A DNA stretch of 53,517 bases, from positions 1 to 53,517 of the forward strand of contig CALBSG010000082.1 of the NCBI GenBank assembly GCA_937927675.1, given 5' to 3'. Source of the DNA: an uncultured Paracoccaceae bacterium (GTDB lineage Bacteria > Pseudomonadota > Alphaproteobacteria > Rhodobacterales > Rhodobacteraceae). Positions 8,136-15,889 of this stretch are shown here, piece by piece; the stretch's first letter is position 1; the number at the start of each line of letters is the position of its first letter. A model generated the notes under the pieces. The model was not told the origin of the DNA. It saw nothing but the letters and a program-made list of their open reading frames with translations, and ran no database searches. Position numbers and translations under genes: made by a program.

Positions 8136-8747
8136 CTAGGGGAGGGAGGCCGCGTTTCGATCCTGCCAGACCTGATTGTTGATCTGTGCCTCTGCCAAAG
8201 CCAGATCCAGACGTGACAAGGAAACAGGACCGCGTAGCGTGACGTCCGTAATTGCCAGGCGTTCGGTCGAAAAGTCATCAACAGCGCTTTCGTCACTGAT
8301 GAGAATGACGGGCGTTGTTTGATGGCGCAGGCGGAATGCGATCAAGTCAGATGCCACCAAGGCGATGCCGCCACAGCTTTCCAGATCCAGGATCACAAGG
8401 CCAATGGGCTGATTTGACGTAGAAATATTCAGATTCGCCTGGCGCAACGAGTCGACGGAGTTCAAATCGACGGCGTTATCTCTCAGCCAGTGCTTCAACC
8501 GGGTTTGCCGATCGCGCGGGTCTACCAGCAGTACAGTGCTGCCATAAAGCGCATCGGCATAGGTCAGGTTTCCGGGCCCGATCTGGCTGTCGATCAGCTT
8601 GCGGGCAACGATGCGATCAAGGGCGGCTTCTTCGAAGTTCGGGGCAGGCTTGAGGCGCGCGACACTGCCCGCACCAGATTTCAGACTTTTCGCAAGCTGC
8701 GAAAAAAAGTTCCCATCAGATTTTTTGATTACAATGGCATTTGACAT
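8136..8747 (-). CDS. Receiver-like protein with conserved Asp, paralogue of 7246-7848
   Basis: A 203-residue protein of unknown function. After an ~65-residue N-terminal region it shows a receiver-like core: TVLLVDPRDRQ (strand 1 and acidic residues), LVILDLESCGG with an aspartate (about D121) at the phospho-acceptor position, and TPVILISDES. The part DDFSTERLAITDVTLRGPVSLSRL and the end NQVWQDR match the paralogue at 7246, where that aspartate is a glutamate. No output domain is visible. The start ATG is preceded by GAGGTG at suitable spacing. It sits among histidine kinases and NarL-type regulators, so a role as a phosphorelay intermediate or decoy is plausible but inferred. Confidence 0.72.
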   Translation of the reverse strand: MSNAIVIKKSDGNFFSQLAKSLKSGAGSVARLKPAPNFEEAALDRIVARKLIDSQIGPGNLTYADALYGSTVLLVDPRDRQTRLKHWLRDNAVDLNSVDSLRQANLNISTSNQPIGLVILDLESCGGIALVASDLIAFRLRHQTTPVILISDESAVDDFSTERLAITDVTLRGPVSLSRLDLALAEAQINNQVWQDRNAASLP

Positions 8748-8981
8748 GGGACACCTCGAAACTCTTAGTCAGTTTCCTCCGCGCCGACGCGCAGGTCACG
8801 TGCAATCTTGATAAACTTAACGCACTTTGGATACAAAACTATCGGAAGGGTAGATTTATGGCGGATCGCGTCGGCAGTTCTTTGCCGTAATTCCACAAAG
8901 GATAGGCGGCGTGATCGCTCGAAATCTTGGGGGTAGGGGCACGCGAGAGTATTCTGAAGGCCTACAATTGGAGGATGAGTT

Positions 8982-9140
8982 TTGGTAGGCTTGGTGCTGG
9001 CTACTGCGATCGGAACTCTGGCCTTGGCTGTTGCCTTGGTGGCTGGGGTTGGCCCCGGTGCGTTGACCGTGATCTATGCGGCGAGTTTCTTGCCTGTCGC
9101 GTTGGTCTTGCTCTGGCCGCGGCACGCGCGGCGAAGCTGA
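8982..9140 (+). CDS. 52-residue hydrophobic membrane protein (TTG start)
   Basis: A small open frame with a TTG start placed 7 nt after GGAGG (8970-8974). Translation gives MVGLVLATAIGTLALAVALV, a glycine/proline turn (AGVGPGA), a second hydrophobic stretch (LTVIYAASFLPVALVLLW) and a positively charged tail PRHARRS. Two transmembrane helices are predicted by eye, with the basic C-terminus inside. An ATG at 8975 in another frame is too close to the Shine-Dalgarno sequence to be used. The function is unknown. It lies between a receiver-like gene and a NarL-type regulator, so it may be a small accessory membrane protein of the signalling island. Confidence 0.55.
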   Translation: MVGLVLATAIGTLALAVALVAGVGPGALTVIYAASFLPVALVLLWPRHARRS

Positions 9141-9205
9141 CGGGCCGCAGGGGCCCGTCCTGAATCAGGATCGTGATGGATGATGAGGGCGCCCTGGGGC
9201 GCCTG

Positions 9206-9838
9206 TCAGAAGGAGGCGGACTCGACGAGGCCGCTTTGCTCGGCGATCAGGGCGGCCTGGGTGCGGTTTTTCGCGTTCAGCCGCGAGCAGATCGAGCGCA
9301 GGTGCATCTTGATGCGGACCTCGGTCGATTCCAGTGCGCGGGCGATTTCCTTGTTGGTCTGCCCTTTGACCAGCAGTCGCAGGACCGACAGTTCCTTTTC
9401 GGAAAGCCGAGGGGCCTTGATGTCTACGGATTGCGGTTCGGCGACAGAGAAGGGCACAAAGATCTGGCCCGATGCGATCAGTTTCAGCGTGCTGCACAGC
9501 GATTTCAGCGGCAGGGTCTTGGGGATGTAGCCGCGCGCGCCGTTCAGAATGGATTGCCGCACGAAAACTTCGTCAACCAGTCCGGAAAACACCACGACAG
9601 CGCCTGGATCGTTGGCCTTTACGATGTCTTCGACGCTGGATGGGCTGGCCATGCCGGGCATGGCGATATCAAGCAGCAGAACCGAGAACGGGCCAGATTC
9701 CGCGATGGCATCCAGAACGGACGCCTTGTCTTTGGCCGTCTTGACGGGGGCTTCAAGCTCGTTGCTGATGACGTGGGCAACGGCGTCGCGGACAATATCG
9801 TGGTCATCTGCGACCAGCACGGACATCACTTCTGACAT
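9206..9838 (-). CDS. NarL/FixJ-type response regulator
   Basis: A 210-residue two-domain transcription regulator. The receiver domain (about 1-120) has the acidic pair in VLVADDHDIV, the phospho-acceptor D57 in LLLDIAMPG, and K108 in GYIPKTLP. The LuxR-type helix-turn-helix (about 143-200) reads LSEKELSVLRLLVKGQTNKE followed by IARALESTEV and HLRSICSRLNAKNRTQA. The divergent gene at 10068 encodes an exported protein followed by a hybrid kinase, a likely partner. A GTATC-AAAA-GATAC palindrome lies in the shared promoter region (9969-9982). Confidence 0.92.
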   Translation of the reverse strand: MSEVMSVLVADDHDIVRDAVAHVISNELEAPVKTAKDKASVLDAIAESGPFSVLLLDIAMPGMASPSSVEDIVKANDPGAVVVFSGLVDEVFVRQSILNGARGYIPKTLPLKSLCSTLKLIASGQIFVPFSVAEPQSVDIKAPRLSEKELSVLRLLVKGQTNKEIARALESTEVRIKMHLRSICSRLNAKNRTQAALIAEQSGLVESASF

Positions 9839-9968
9839 TGGCTCCGCCTCAAGAGGGGGGTGCTTGATCGCACCGCGTTGTTAAATAGTCTATCTGACAT
9901 TGATGATAGTGTCCTTGGTGATCGCTTTCCAGCGCTGGCGTGCGCGATCAGCGTAATTGTGCCAATTG

Positions 9969-9982
9969 GTATCAAAAGATAC
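9969..9982. promoter_or_regulatory. Palindrome GTATC-AAAA-GATAC in divergent promoter region
   Basis: A perfect 5-bp inverted repeat around AAAA, followed by further TATC copies to 9994. It lies in the 229-bp gap between the minus-strand response regulator (start 9838) and the plus-strand exported protein (start 10068). The core GATAC recurs in other gaps of the island. It resembles a dimeric regulator site in size and symmetry; the identity of the regulator is unknown. Confidence 0.4.
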
Positions 9983-10067
9983 ATATCAAGTATCGCAAGT
10001 GTAAATTGCCTGACCCAATGGGTGTGATAACCCCCCCAAAGGGGTTTGTTCCAAGGGTGAGGAAGTG

Positions 10068-10592
10068 ATGCTGTCCCAAGGGGTGTTTTTGTCAAGCCGC
10101 GTCAAGATGGTTTTCGCCGCGGGCATGCTGTGTATGACGGCAATCATGGGGCCATCTGCTCCGGTGCAAGCAGAAGAAGACGTTTTGTTGACGATTGCGG
10201 CAGGGGCGGATGAACCGTTGCGGCTGGATCGCGCGGCGATCGATCAATTGCCCCAGACAGAGTTTTCGACCCACACGCAGTGGACCGAGGGCAAGATCAA
10301 ATTTTCCGGCCCGACCTTGAAGGATGTGCTAGAGCTGGCCGATCCAGACCTGACAGCAGATAGCGTCGTTCATCTCCTCGCGGCCAACCAATACGAAGTC
10401 ACGCTGGATATGAAGCTCTTGGAAGATGATGCGCCCATCATCGCGACCCGGATGAATGACAAAGCCTTTGGCACGCGCCAGAATGGGCCGCTGTGGGTTG
10501 TTTTTCCCTATGAACTCGATTCACAGTACCAAACCGAAAGTGTCTATTCCGCCAGCATCTGGCAATTGATAGAAATTCGTATCGAAAAGTGA
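10068..10592 (+). CDS. Exported protein with molybdopterin-oxidoreductase-like fold, no Mo-ligating Cys
   Basis: A ~174-residue protein with a signal peptide (positive start, hydrophobic core MVFAAGMLCMTAIMG, cleavage near VQA-EED). The mature part resembles the small periplasmic members of the oxidoreductase molybdopterin-binding (sulfite-oxidase fold) family: TLKDVLELADP, NQYEVTLDMKLLEDDAPIIA, RQNGPLWVVFPYE and a C-terminal WQLIEIRIE. The mature protein has no cysteine, so the usual molybdenum ligand is absent and redox catalysis is unlikely. It is followed 42 bp later by a hybrid kinase with a periplasmic domain. A ligand-binding or sensory partner role is inferred. A 6-bp hairpin (10029-10034 / 10041-10046) precedes the start, and GAGGA sits just upstream of ATG 10068. 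Confidence 0.72.
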   Translation: MLSQGVFLSSRVKMVFAAGMLCMTAIMGPSAPVQAEEDVLLTIAAGADEPLRLDRAAIDQLPQTEFSTHTQWTEGKIKFSGPTLKDVLELADPDLTADSVVHLLAANQYEVTLDMKLLEDDAPIIATRMNDKAFGTRQNGPLWVVFPYELDSQYQTESVYSASIWQLIEIRIEK

Positions 10593-10634
10593 AGCCTGGC
10601 CAGCCCTGATCCGGGCGGCCATTGAAAGGTCCGG

Positions 10635-13241
10635 ATGTCCAATCTCGGCTCCAAAGACGCACTCTCACCGCCAGAAAGCAATTGGGCGGTGGGCGGGTCA
10701 TTGATTCTTTTCATCCTTTCGGCGCTTCTGCTTTTGGGGGTGCAGGGCATCACGCTGTATGACCGCTTTGCCCGTGCGTCCGAGGTTGGTCTGGACAACC
10801 ATGTGTGGATCTTTTCCCAGCTTGAGGTCGAGGCCAAGAATTTCACTATCGCGCTGCTGGAGGGGATGACGACGGAAGGCGAGGGCCAGCCGGATGCCGC
10901 GCATGAACGCAAGATCCGCTTGGCGTTCGACATCTATTACAGCCGGACGCGGACGGCGACGTCGGTTGCGCGTGAGGCGTTTGAGGATGCACGCGTGCGC
11001 AGCCGGTTCGAACTGCTGGTCCAATCGAGCCAGAAACTCGCCAACCAGATGGACGCCAAGCCGCGGCTGACCGCCCAAGACATCGTCGCGCTGCATGAAG
11101 CCTTCAATGCCGATGTGCCCTTTATCCGCAAAGTGGCCAATGCGGCGATGCTGGATTCCATTTCGAACGCCGAAGAAGGGCGCGAGGCGCGGCACTGGAT
11201 TTTGGGCCAGTTGCAACTGGTCATGGGGCTGGTGATCGTTCTGATGGTCTTGTCCGTGCGTCAGGCGATGAAGGTGACCCGCTCTGTCAGCCACCATGCC
11301 GCAGAAACCGCAAAGGTGGTTTCGCGGCTGAGCAGAACGCTCAATGCCTCGTTGGACGCGGTTTTGATCGTCGATGACGATGGCAGGATCAAGGAGTACA
11401 ACGCGGCCCTTCTCAACATCCTGAAGATGCAGGCGGGTGACGTCATCACTGGCATGGATGTCCTAGAGCTGATTGCGAAAGAGGATCGCAAGGAAATTAG
11501 CCAATTGATCGCGATGCTTCGGCTTGATGGGCCTGCGGGTGCCTCGGATGTCAGCGTGGCGCAGCGGATCAATTCCCATATTTATGATGTAAACGGCGCT
11601 CTGTGCCCGGTCGAGCTTTCTTGTGCGATCGACCATTCGTTTGATGGCCGTTTTTCCTACATTGTTTTCATCCGGGACCGCTCGCAAGAGGTGGCGGCGG
11701 CCAATGTGCTGCGGGATGCCCGCGACCGGGCGCGGATGGACGCCAAGGCGAAAGAGCGGTTCCTGTCGGTGCTGAGCCACGAAATGCGCACCCCGTTGCA
11801 TGGCGTCATCACGTCGTTGGAACTGGTGCAGTTGGGCGAGGTCAAGGCCAGCGAGCAGGGGTTCTTGCAGACCGCATCGGCCTGCGCAAAATCGGCGCTG
11901 ACCCAGATCGACGATGTGCTGGCCCTGACGCGCAACGGTTATCTTGGCGATACGGACGAGCCGTTCCTGCCCTCGAAGCTCATCGACGACATTGTCAGCG
12001 AAATCGTGCCGCTGGCGCTGGAGCGGGGCAACACCATCAGCGTCGTGGTGCAGGGCAATGCCAAGCAAAGCCTGATCAATTCGAAAAGCCGCAGCTTCCA
12101 GCTCACGGTGCGCAATCTGGTTTCGAACGCGGTGAAATACACCAGCAACGGCGAAATCGAAGTCACCCTGACGGCCCAGACCGTCGCGGCGGGTCTGATC
12201 TCGGTTGAGGTTGCGATCAAGGATACCGGGATTGGGATCAGGCCGGTCGACCAATCGCGGATCTTTGAAGAATTCGCCATGGTCGGCGATAGCCCGGCGG
12301 GCAAAGTCTCGGGTTTTGGGTTGGGCCTGTCGATCGCGAAGTCGTCGGTCGAGCGTTTGCAAGGCCGCATCGGTGTGGAAAGCGAACTGGGCAAGGGCAG
12401 CCGGTTCTTTTTCAGTTTCGAGGCCCCGGCGTCCGACAAGCCCGCCCCGGCGCCCAAGCTGGATGTTCTGATCCTGTCGGCCGTCACAAAGGCCACGACG
12501 CCACTGAATATTCTGATCGTGGACGACAACCCGGTGAACCGGGCCTTGATGTCTGAAATGGTGCGACGTCTTGGCCATCACCCGGAAATGGCGCTGGACG
12601 GCACCATTGCGCTGAGCATGTCGCGTGAAAAGCTTTACGACATCATCTTGATGGACCTGAGCATGCCGGGGCTGAGCGGCTTTGAGGCCGCCCGGCTGAT
12701 CCGCCGGGAAAGCGCCAATGCTGACAGCCGGATTTATGCGCTGACCGCGCGCGACTTGACGGAATGTCGCGACGAGGTGCGGAACGCCGGGATGGAGGGC
12801 GCCTATCAAAAGCCCATCAGCATGGTGCAACTGCGCGATCTCATCGATCAGTCCATTCCGACAAAACCCGATGTCCTGCCGATGGCCGTTTTCCCGGTTT
12901 TGGAGAATTTTCGGGATGTGTTGGGCCTGATGGGGCGCGACATGACCCGCAAACTGGCCGCGGCCATGATGGCGGACACGGTCGAGGCACAAAAGGCGCA
13001 AGGCAAGATCGGCGTTTCGGTCAAGGCAAAGATCGAGATGGCGCATCGGGCCGGGGGCTCTGCGGCGGTACTTGGTGCCTCGCGGTTGGCCGAGGCGTGG
13101 CGCAATGTGGAAACTGCCCTGCGCGCCGGCGACAAGGCAGGGTATGATCGGTTGATTGCGGCCATTCCCAAATATTTTGAGCAGACCGGCGCCGCGCTGG
13201 CGGACGAAAATGTTCTAGGCCCCGAGGTTTCGACCGAATAG
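10635..13241 (+). CDS. Hybrid sensor histidine kinase (PAS-HisKA-HATPase-REC-HPt)
   Basis: An 868-residue inner-membrane kinase. Transmembrane helices at about 18-40 and 190-212 bracket a ~150-residue periplasmic helical sensor. A PAS-like domain follows (LDAVLIVDDDGRIKEYN, about 235-350). The HisKA motif FLSVLSHEMRTPLHG carries H382. The ATPase domain shows NLVSNAVKYT, DTGIGI and GFGLGLSI. The receiver has LIVDDNPVNRALM and D674 in ILMDLSMPG. The C-terminal HPt has H804 in MAHRAGGSAAVLG. It is therefore a complete four-step phosphorelay protein lacking only a DNA-binding output, which the NarL-type regulator at 13428 or 9206 could supply. It is probably co-transcribed with the exported protein just upstream. 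Confidence 0.93.
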   Translation: MSNLGSKDALSPPESNWAVGGSLILFILSALLLLGVQGITLYDRFARASEVGLDNHVWIFSQLEVEAKNFTIALLEGMTTEGEGQPDAAHERKIRLAFDIYYSRTRTATSVAREAFEDARVRSRFELLVQSSQKLANQMDAKPRLTAQDIVALHEAFNADVPFIRKVANAAMLDSISNAEEGREARHWILGQLQLVMGLVIVLMVLSVRQAMKVTRSVSHHAAETAKVVSRLSRTLNASLDAVLIVDDDGRIKEYNAALLNILKMQAGDVITGMDVLELIAKEDRKEISQLIAMLRLDGPAGASDVSVAQRINSHIYDVNGALCPVELSCAIDHSFDGRFSYIVFIRDRSQEVAAANVLRDARDRARMDAKAKERFLSVLSHEMRTPLHGVITSLELVQLGEVKASEQGFLQTASACAKSALTQIDDVLALTRNGYLGDTDEPFLPSKLIDDIVSEIVPLALERGNTISVVVQGNAKQSLINSKSRSFQLTVRNLVSNAVKYTSNGEIEVTLTAQTVAAGLISVEVAIKDTGIGIRPVDQSRIFEEFAMVGDSPAGKVSGFGLGLSIAKSSVERLQGRIGVESELGKGSRFFFSFEAPASDKPAPAPKLDVLILSAVTKATTPLNILIVDDNPVNRALMSEMVRRLGHHPEMALDGTIALSMSREKLYDIILMDLSMPGLSGFEAARLIRRESANADSRIYALTARDLTECRDEVRNAGMEGAYQKPISMVQLRDLIDQSIPTKPDVLPMAVFPVLENFRDVLGLMGRDMTRKLAAAMMADTVEAQKAQGKIGVSVKAKIEMAHRAGGSAAVLGASRLAEAWRNVETALRAGDKAGYDRLIAAIPKYFEQTGAALADENVLGPEVSTE

Positions 13242-13304
13242 GCCGCTGGCTGCGCCCGGTGTTGTCTGGGCCAAGGTCAATGACCGCCTTTTGTTATCGG
13301 CAAT

Positions 13305-13356
13305 GATACAATCTAACGTGATATCGAGATTGATCGGTCGATACGCCGATGCTATC
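13305..13356. promoter_or_regulatory. Repeated GATAC/GATATC motifs before the response regulator
   Basis: GATACA (13305-13310), GATATC (13320-13325), GATAC (13340-13344) and GCTATC (13351-13356) occur within 52 bp upstream of ATG 13428. They match the GATAC core seen at 9969-9982 and 7954-7977. The region is AT-richer than its surroundings and is a plausible promoter/operator. This is pattern evidence only. Confidence 0.3.
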
Positions 13357-13427
13357 GTTCGGCGATATTTGGTCTCGGCTCGTTTAATAAATCGTTTAAA
13401 GGCTGCCCGCGAACGGGAGGCATTGAA

Positions 13428-14102
13428 ATGTCGATGCGACCAGCGACTCTGGCATTTGTTGATGATCATCCGGTTCTGCTGTCCGGTATGTGCCAGCTTT
13501 TTTCTGCTTTGGATGGCTTCAATGTTGTTGCTGTCGGCAAGTCAGCTCAGGATGCGGTGGAGATTTTCCATTCGCATGAACCGGATGTCATCGTTGTCGA
13601 TCTGAACATGCCGGGCCGCACGCTTGAGGCGATTGCCAAGGTTGCAAGCGGCGGGGGCAGCACGCGCTTTGTGGTGTTCACCGCCTCGAACTGCATCGAC
13701 ACCGCCATTGCCGCGCTGGAGGCGGGGGCCAGTGGGTATGTCCTGAAAGGCAGCACGATCGAGGAATTGACCGAAGCGATCGGTCAGGTTTTGAACGGCG
13801 AAACCTACATCACCCCCAGTTTCGCGACCAAAGTTGTGGCGGGCCTGCGCCAGGCGGCGCGGCGGGTGGCGCAACCGCGTGTGGTGTTTTCCAAGCGGGA
13901 GGAGGATGTTTTGCGCCTCTTGCTGCGCGGCCATACCAACAAGGAAATCGCCGAAGGGCTGCTTATCAGCGACAAGACGGTCAAGCATTATGTGACCGTG
14001 CTGATTCAGAAACTGCATGTGCGCAACCGCGTGGAGGTTGTGCTTGCCGCACAAGAACTGGCCAGTGCCGGTGCCTTGCCACCGGGGGCCACCATCAACT
14101 GA
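13428..14102 (+). CDS. NarL/FixJ-type response regulator
   Basis: A 224-residue regulator. The receiver has FVDDHPVLLSG, D58 in VIVVDLNMPG and K in GYVLKGSTIEEL. The C-terminal LuxR-type helix-turn-helix reads FSKREEDVLRLLLRGHTNKE, then IAEGLLISDKTVKHYV and LHVRNRVEV. ATG 13428 has GGGAGG about 8 nt upstream. The gene follows the hybrid kinase in the same orientation after 186 bp, which contain several GATAC/GATATC motifs. It overlaps the convergent sensor kinase at 14095 by 8 bp. It is probably the output regulator of one of the two flanking kinases; which one cannot be told from sequence. Confidence 0.92.
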   Translation: MSMRPATLAFVDDHPVLLSGMCQLFSALDGFNVVAVGKSAQDAVEIFHSHEPDVIVVDLNMPGRTLEAIAKVASGGGSTRFVVFTASNCIDTAIAALEAGASGYVLKGSTIEELTEAIGQVLNGETYITPSFATKVVAGLRQAARRVAQPRVVFSKREEDVLRLLLRGHTNKEIAEGLLISDKTVKHYVTVLIQKLHVRNRVEVVLAAQELASAGALPPGATIN

Positions 14103-15555
14103 TCGGCTGCGCCAGACCCAAATCCGGCACATCGCTGCCAAGCGGCAGCAGCACCGTCAGCACGGCGTGTTGGCCTACCGTCTCGAGCTGGCACGCGCCA
14201 CCAAAGGCGTCCAGCCGACGGCGCATCCCATGCAGGCCAAGACCGTGCCAGACTTTGCTGCGCGATCTGCCTGTCGCGGCGGCCGGGGCGTTGCGCACGG
14301 TGATGAGGAGAATCTTGCCGTGTTGATGCACCCTCAGGTGGGGCGGGGTGTCACCTTCGCCATGGTGCAGCGCGTTCGACAGCCCTTCTTGAATGACCCG
14401 GAACAGGCAAACCGAACGCGGCGCATCCAGCCGTTCGGGCAAGGTGCCGATGTCCAGCTCAACGTCTTGCCCGGACAGGCTGCGATGGCGCGTCACCGCC
14501 AGATCAATGACGCTGCTGGTGGTCAGATTCTCGACCTCGGGCAGGATCAGCCCGGCCGACAGGATGCGCAGTTGCGACAGCACATCACGGGCAAGCGCGG
14601 CAAAGGACGTACCATCGGGCAGCACACCGCGCGCCCCGGATTCGGACATTAGCGACATCAGCCCCAAAAGTTGCACCGGACCGTCGTGCAATTCGGCGCC
14701 GACATGGTTCAACACCTGTTCATTCGATTGCGCGGCATCAAGCCGCGCCTGGACGGCTTCGCGCCGAAGCTGTTCGTTCTGCGCCATCAAGCGGCGTTTC
14801 ACCAGCAGGCGCGCCTCAAGCTGTTCGCTTTGCCGCACGCTGAGCGCCAGCATCCCAAGCATCCCCATGGTCGCCAAGGCCGTCACCAGCCAGACTGTGC
14901 GTTCCACAAAGGCGCGGTCTTGCAGGATTTGGTTCGCAGGTTGATAGATCTCGCCCACCGCGACGAATTGGCCGGATTGCGGGTCGTGGATCGGCACATA
15001 AATCTCGAAATAGGGATAGGGCAGCGGGTTCTCACCCGCGTTGGGCCCGCTGGTTTCCAGCCGCGTGATGGTTTCCCCTGCAAGTGCAATCGTGAGATCG
15101 CCGGGGTCATGCATGTCGGGCGTATCGCCCTGAATGCTGGAAAACAGCAAGTCCCCCTGTGGCGCCCAGATCCGCAACGCAACATCTGCCGCGGCACCGG
15201 AATTGTTCTGGATGACCTCGGCAATCGCAGTTCGCACCGCCTCAGACACCGGATCATCGTTGCGTTGTACCAGCGCATAGGGCGCAAGCAGCTTGTCCAC
15301 ATAGACCGCGCCAATTTCGCCAAGCGAATGAAGTTGCAAAGCCCGGTAGCGGTTGATGATGAAGAGCCCAAGGCCGATCATCATCAGCAACACGGCAAGG
15401 GTCATGAAGACCGCAAGCCGCCGGGGGGGCAGATTGCTGCCCGGAAACCTGCCGCGAGACGATTCGTCATCGGTCGGCACCGAGGGGACCGCCGGGAGGG
15501 TGATCACGGTTGACGCCGCCCGGCGCGTTGCGACGATTCGGAGAGAATAAGGCAA
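14095..15555 (-). CDS. Sensor histidine kinase, NarX/DesK type (HisKA_3)
   Basis: A protein of up to 486 residues. TM1 at about 48-68 (LAVFMTLAVLLMMIGLGLFI) and TM2 at about 221-241 (VWLVTALATMGMLGMLALSV) enclose a ~150-residue periplasmic sensor. The dimerisation/phospho-acceptor helix has H290 in AELHDGPVQLLGLMSLM, the HD-P pattern of HisKA_3 kinases. The ATPase domain follows (IQEGLSNALHHGEG, HGLGLHGMRRRLDAFGG). Such kinases pair with NarL-type regulators like the convergent gene at 13428, which overlaps by 8 bp. The start is uncertain: the longest frame begins with TTG at 15555 without a clear ribosome site, and a GTG at codon 17 is possible. Confidence 0.9.
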   Translation of the reverse strand: MPYSLRIVATRRAASTVITLPAVPSVPTDDESSRGRFPGSNLPPRRLAVFMTLAVLLMMIGLGLFIINRYRALQLHSLGEIGAVYVDKLLAPYALVQRNDDPVSEAVRTAIAEVIQNNSGAAADVALRIWAPQGDLLFSSIQGDTPDMHDPGDLTIALAGETITRLETSGPNAGENPLPYPYFEIYVPIHDPQSGQFVAVGEIYQPANQILQDRAFVERTVWLVTALATMGMLGMLALSVRQSEQLEARLLVKRRLMAQNEQLRREAVQARLDAAQSNEQVLNHVGAELHDGPVQLLGLMSLMSESGARGVLPDGTSFAALARDVLSQLRILSAGLILPEVENLTTSSVIDLAVTRHRSLSGQDVELDIGTLPERLDAPRSVCLFRVIQEGLSNALHHGEGDTPPHLRVHQHGKILLITVRNAPAAATGRSRSKVWHGLGLHGMRRRLDAFGGACQLETVGQHAVLTVLLPLGSDVPDLGLAQPIS

Positions 15556-15624
15556 TTCAAAAAGAGTTTGGTCATCGTTAACCTCATATAATTGCTAAAA
15601 AATATAAAGTTTTGGTCGAAAATC

Positions 15625-15686
15625 GTCCCAAGCAAACATGGGACCAAGGTCTTAATTCCATTCGGACTAAAGTCTACAGTCCGAAT
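15625..15686. promoter_or_regulatory. Two tandem inverted repeats upstream of the giant peroxidase gene
   Basis: GTCCCA (15625-15630) faces TGGGAC (15639-15644) across 8 nt. ATTCGGACT (15660-15668) faces AGTCCGAAT (15678-15686) across 9 nt; the second is a perfect 9-bp inverted repeat. Both lie in the 334-bp AT-richer gap between the minus-strand sensor kinase and the peroxidase start at 15890. No T-tract follows either, so they look like operators rather than terminators. Confidence 0.5.
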
Positions 15687-15889
15687 ATACCAATTTCGCC
15701 GCGCCGTCAGCGACCTTTGGTGCTTCCGCCAGTCCGGGCCTCATGCAAGCATCATGGGGTATTGGGGGAATTTTACGGCTGCTCTTGATCGCATACTGCC
15801 TGCCTTAGATCGAAGGCCGTCCCGTCCCGTTTAGCTGCATCATTTTCACCCTCGTCGCCATGGGCGGCGGGGCCTGGGGGAGATTTGTC

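Noticed and set aside
8858..8890. Mini-ORF of 10 codons after GGAAGGG
   Set aside because: Too short to support without expression data; it could be a chance frame in a promoter region.
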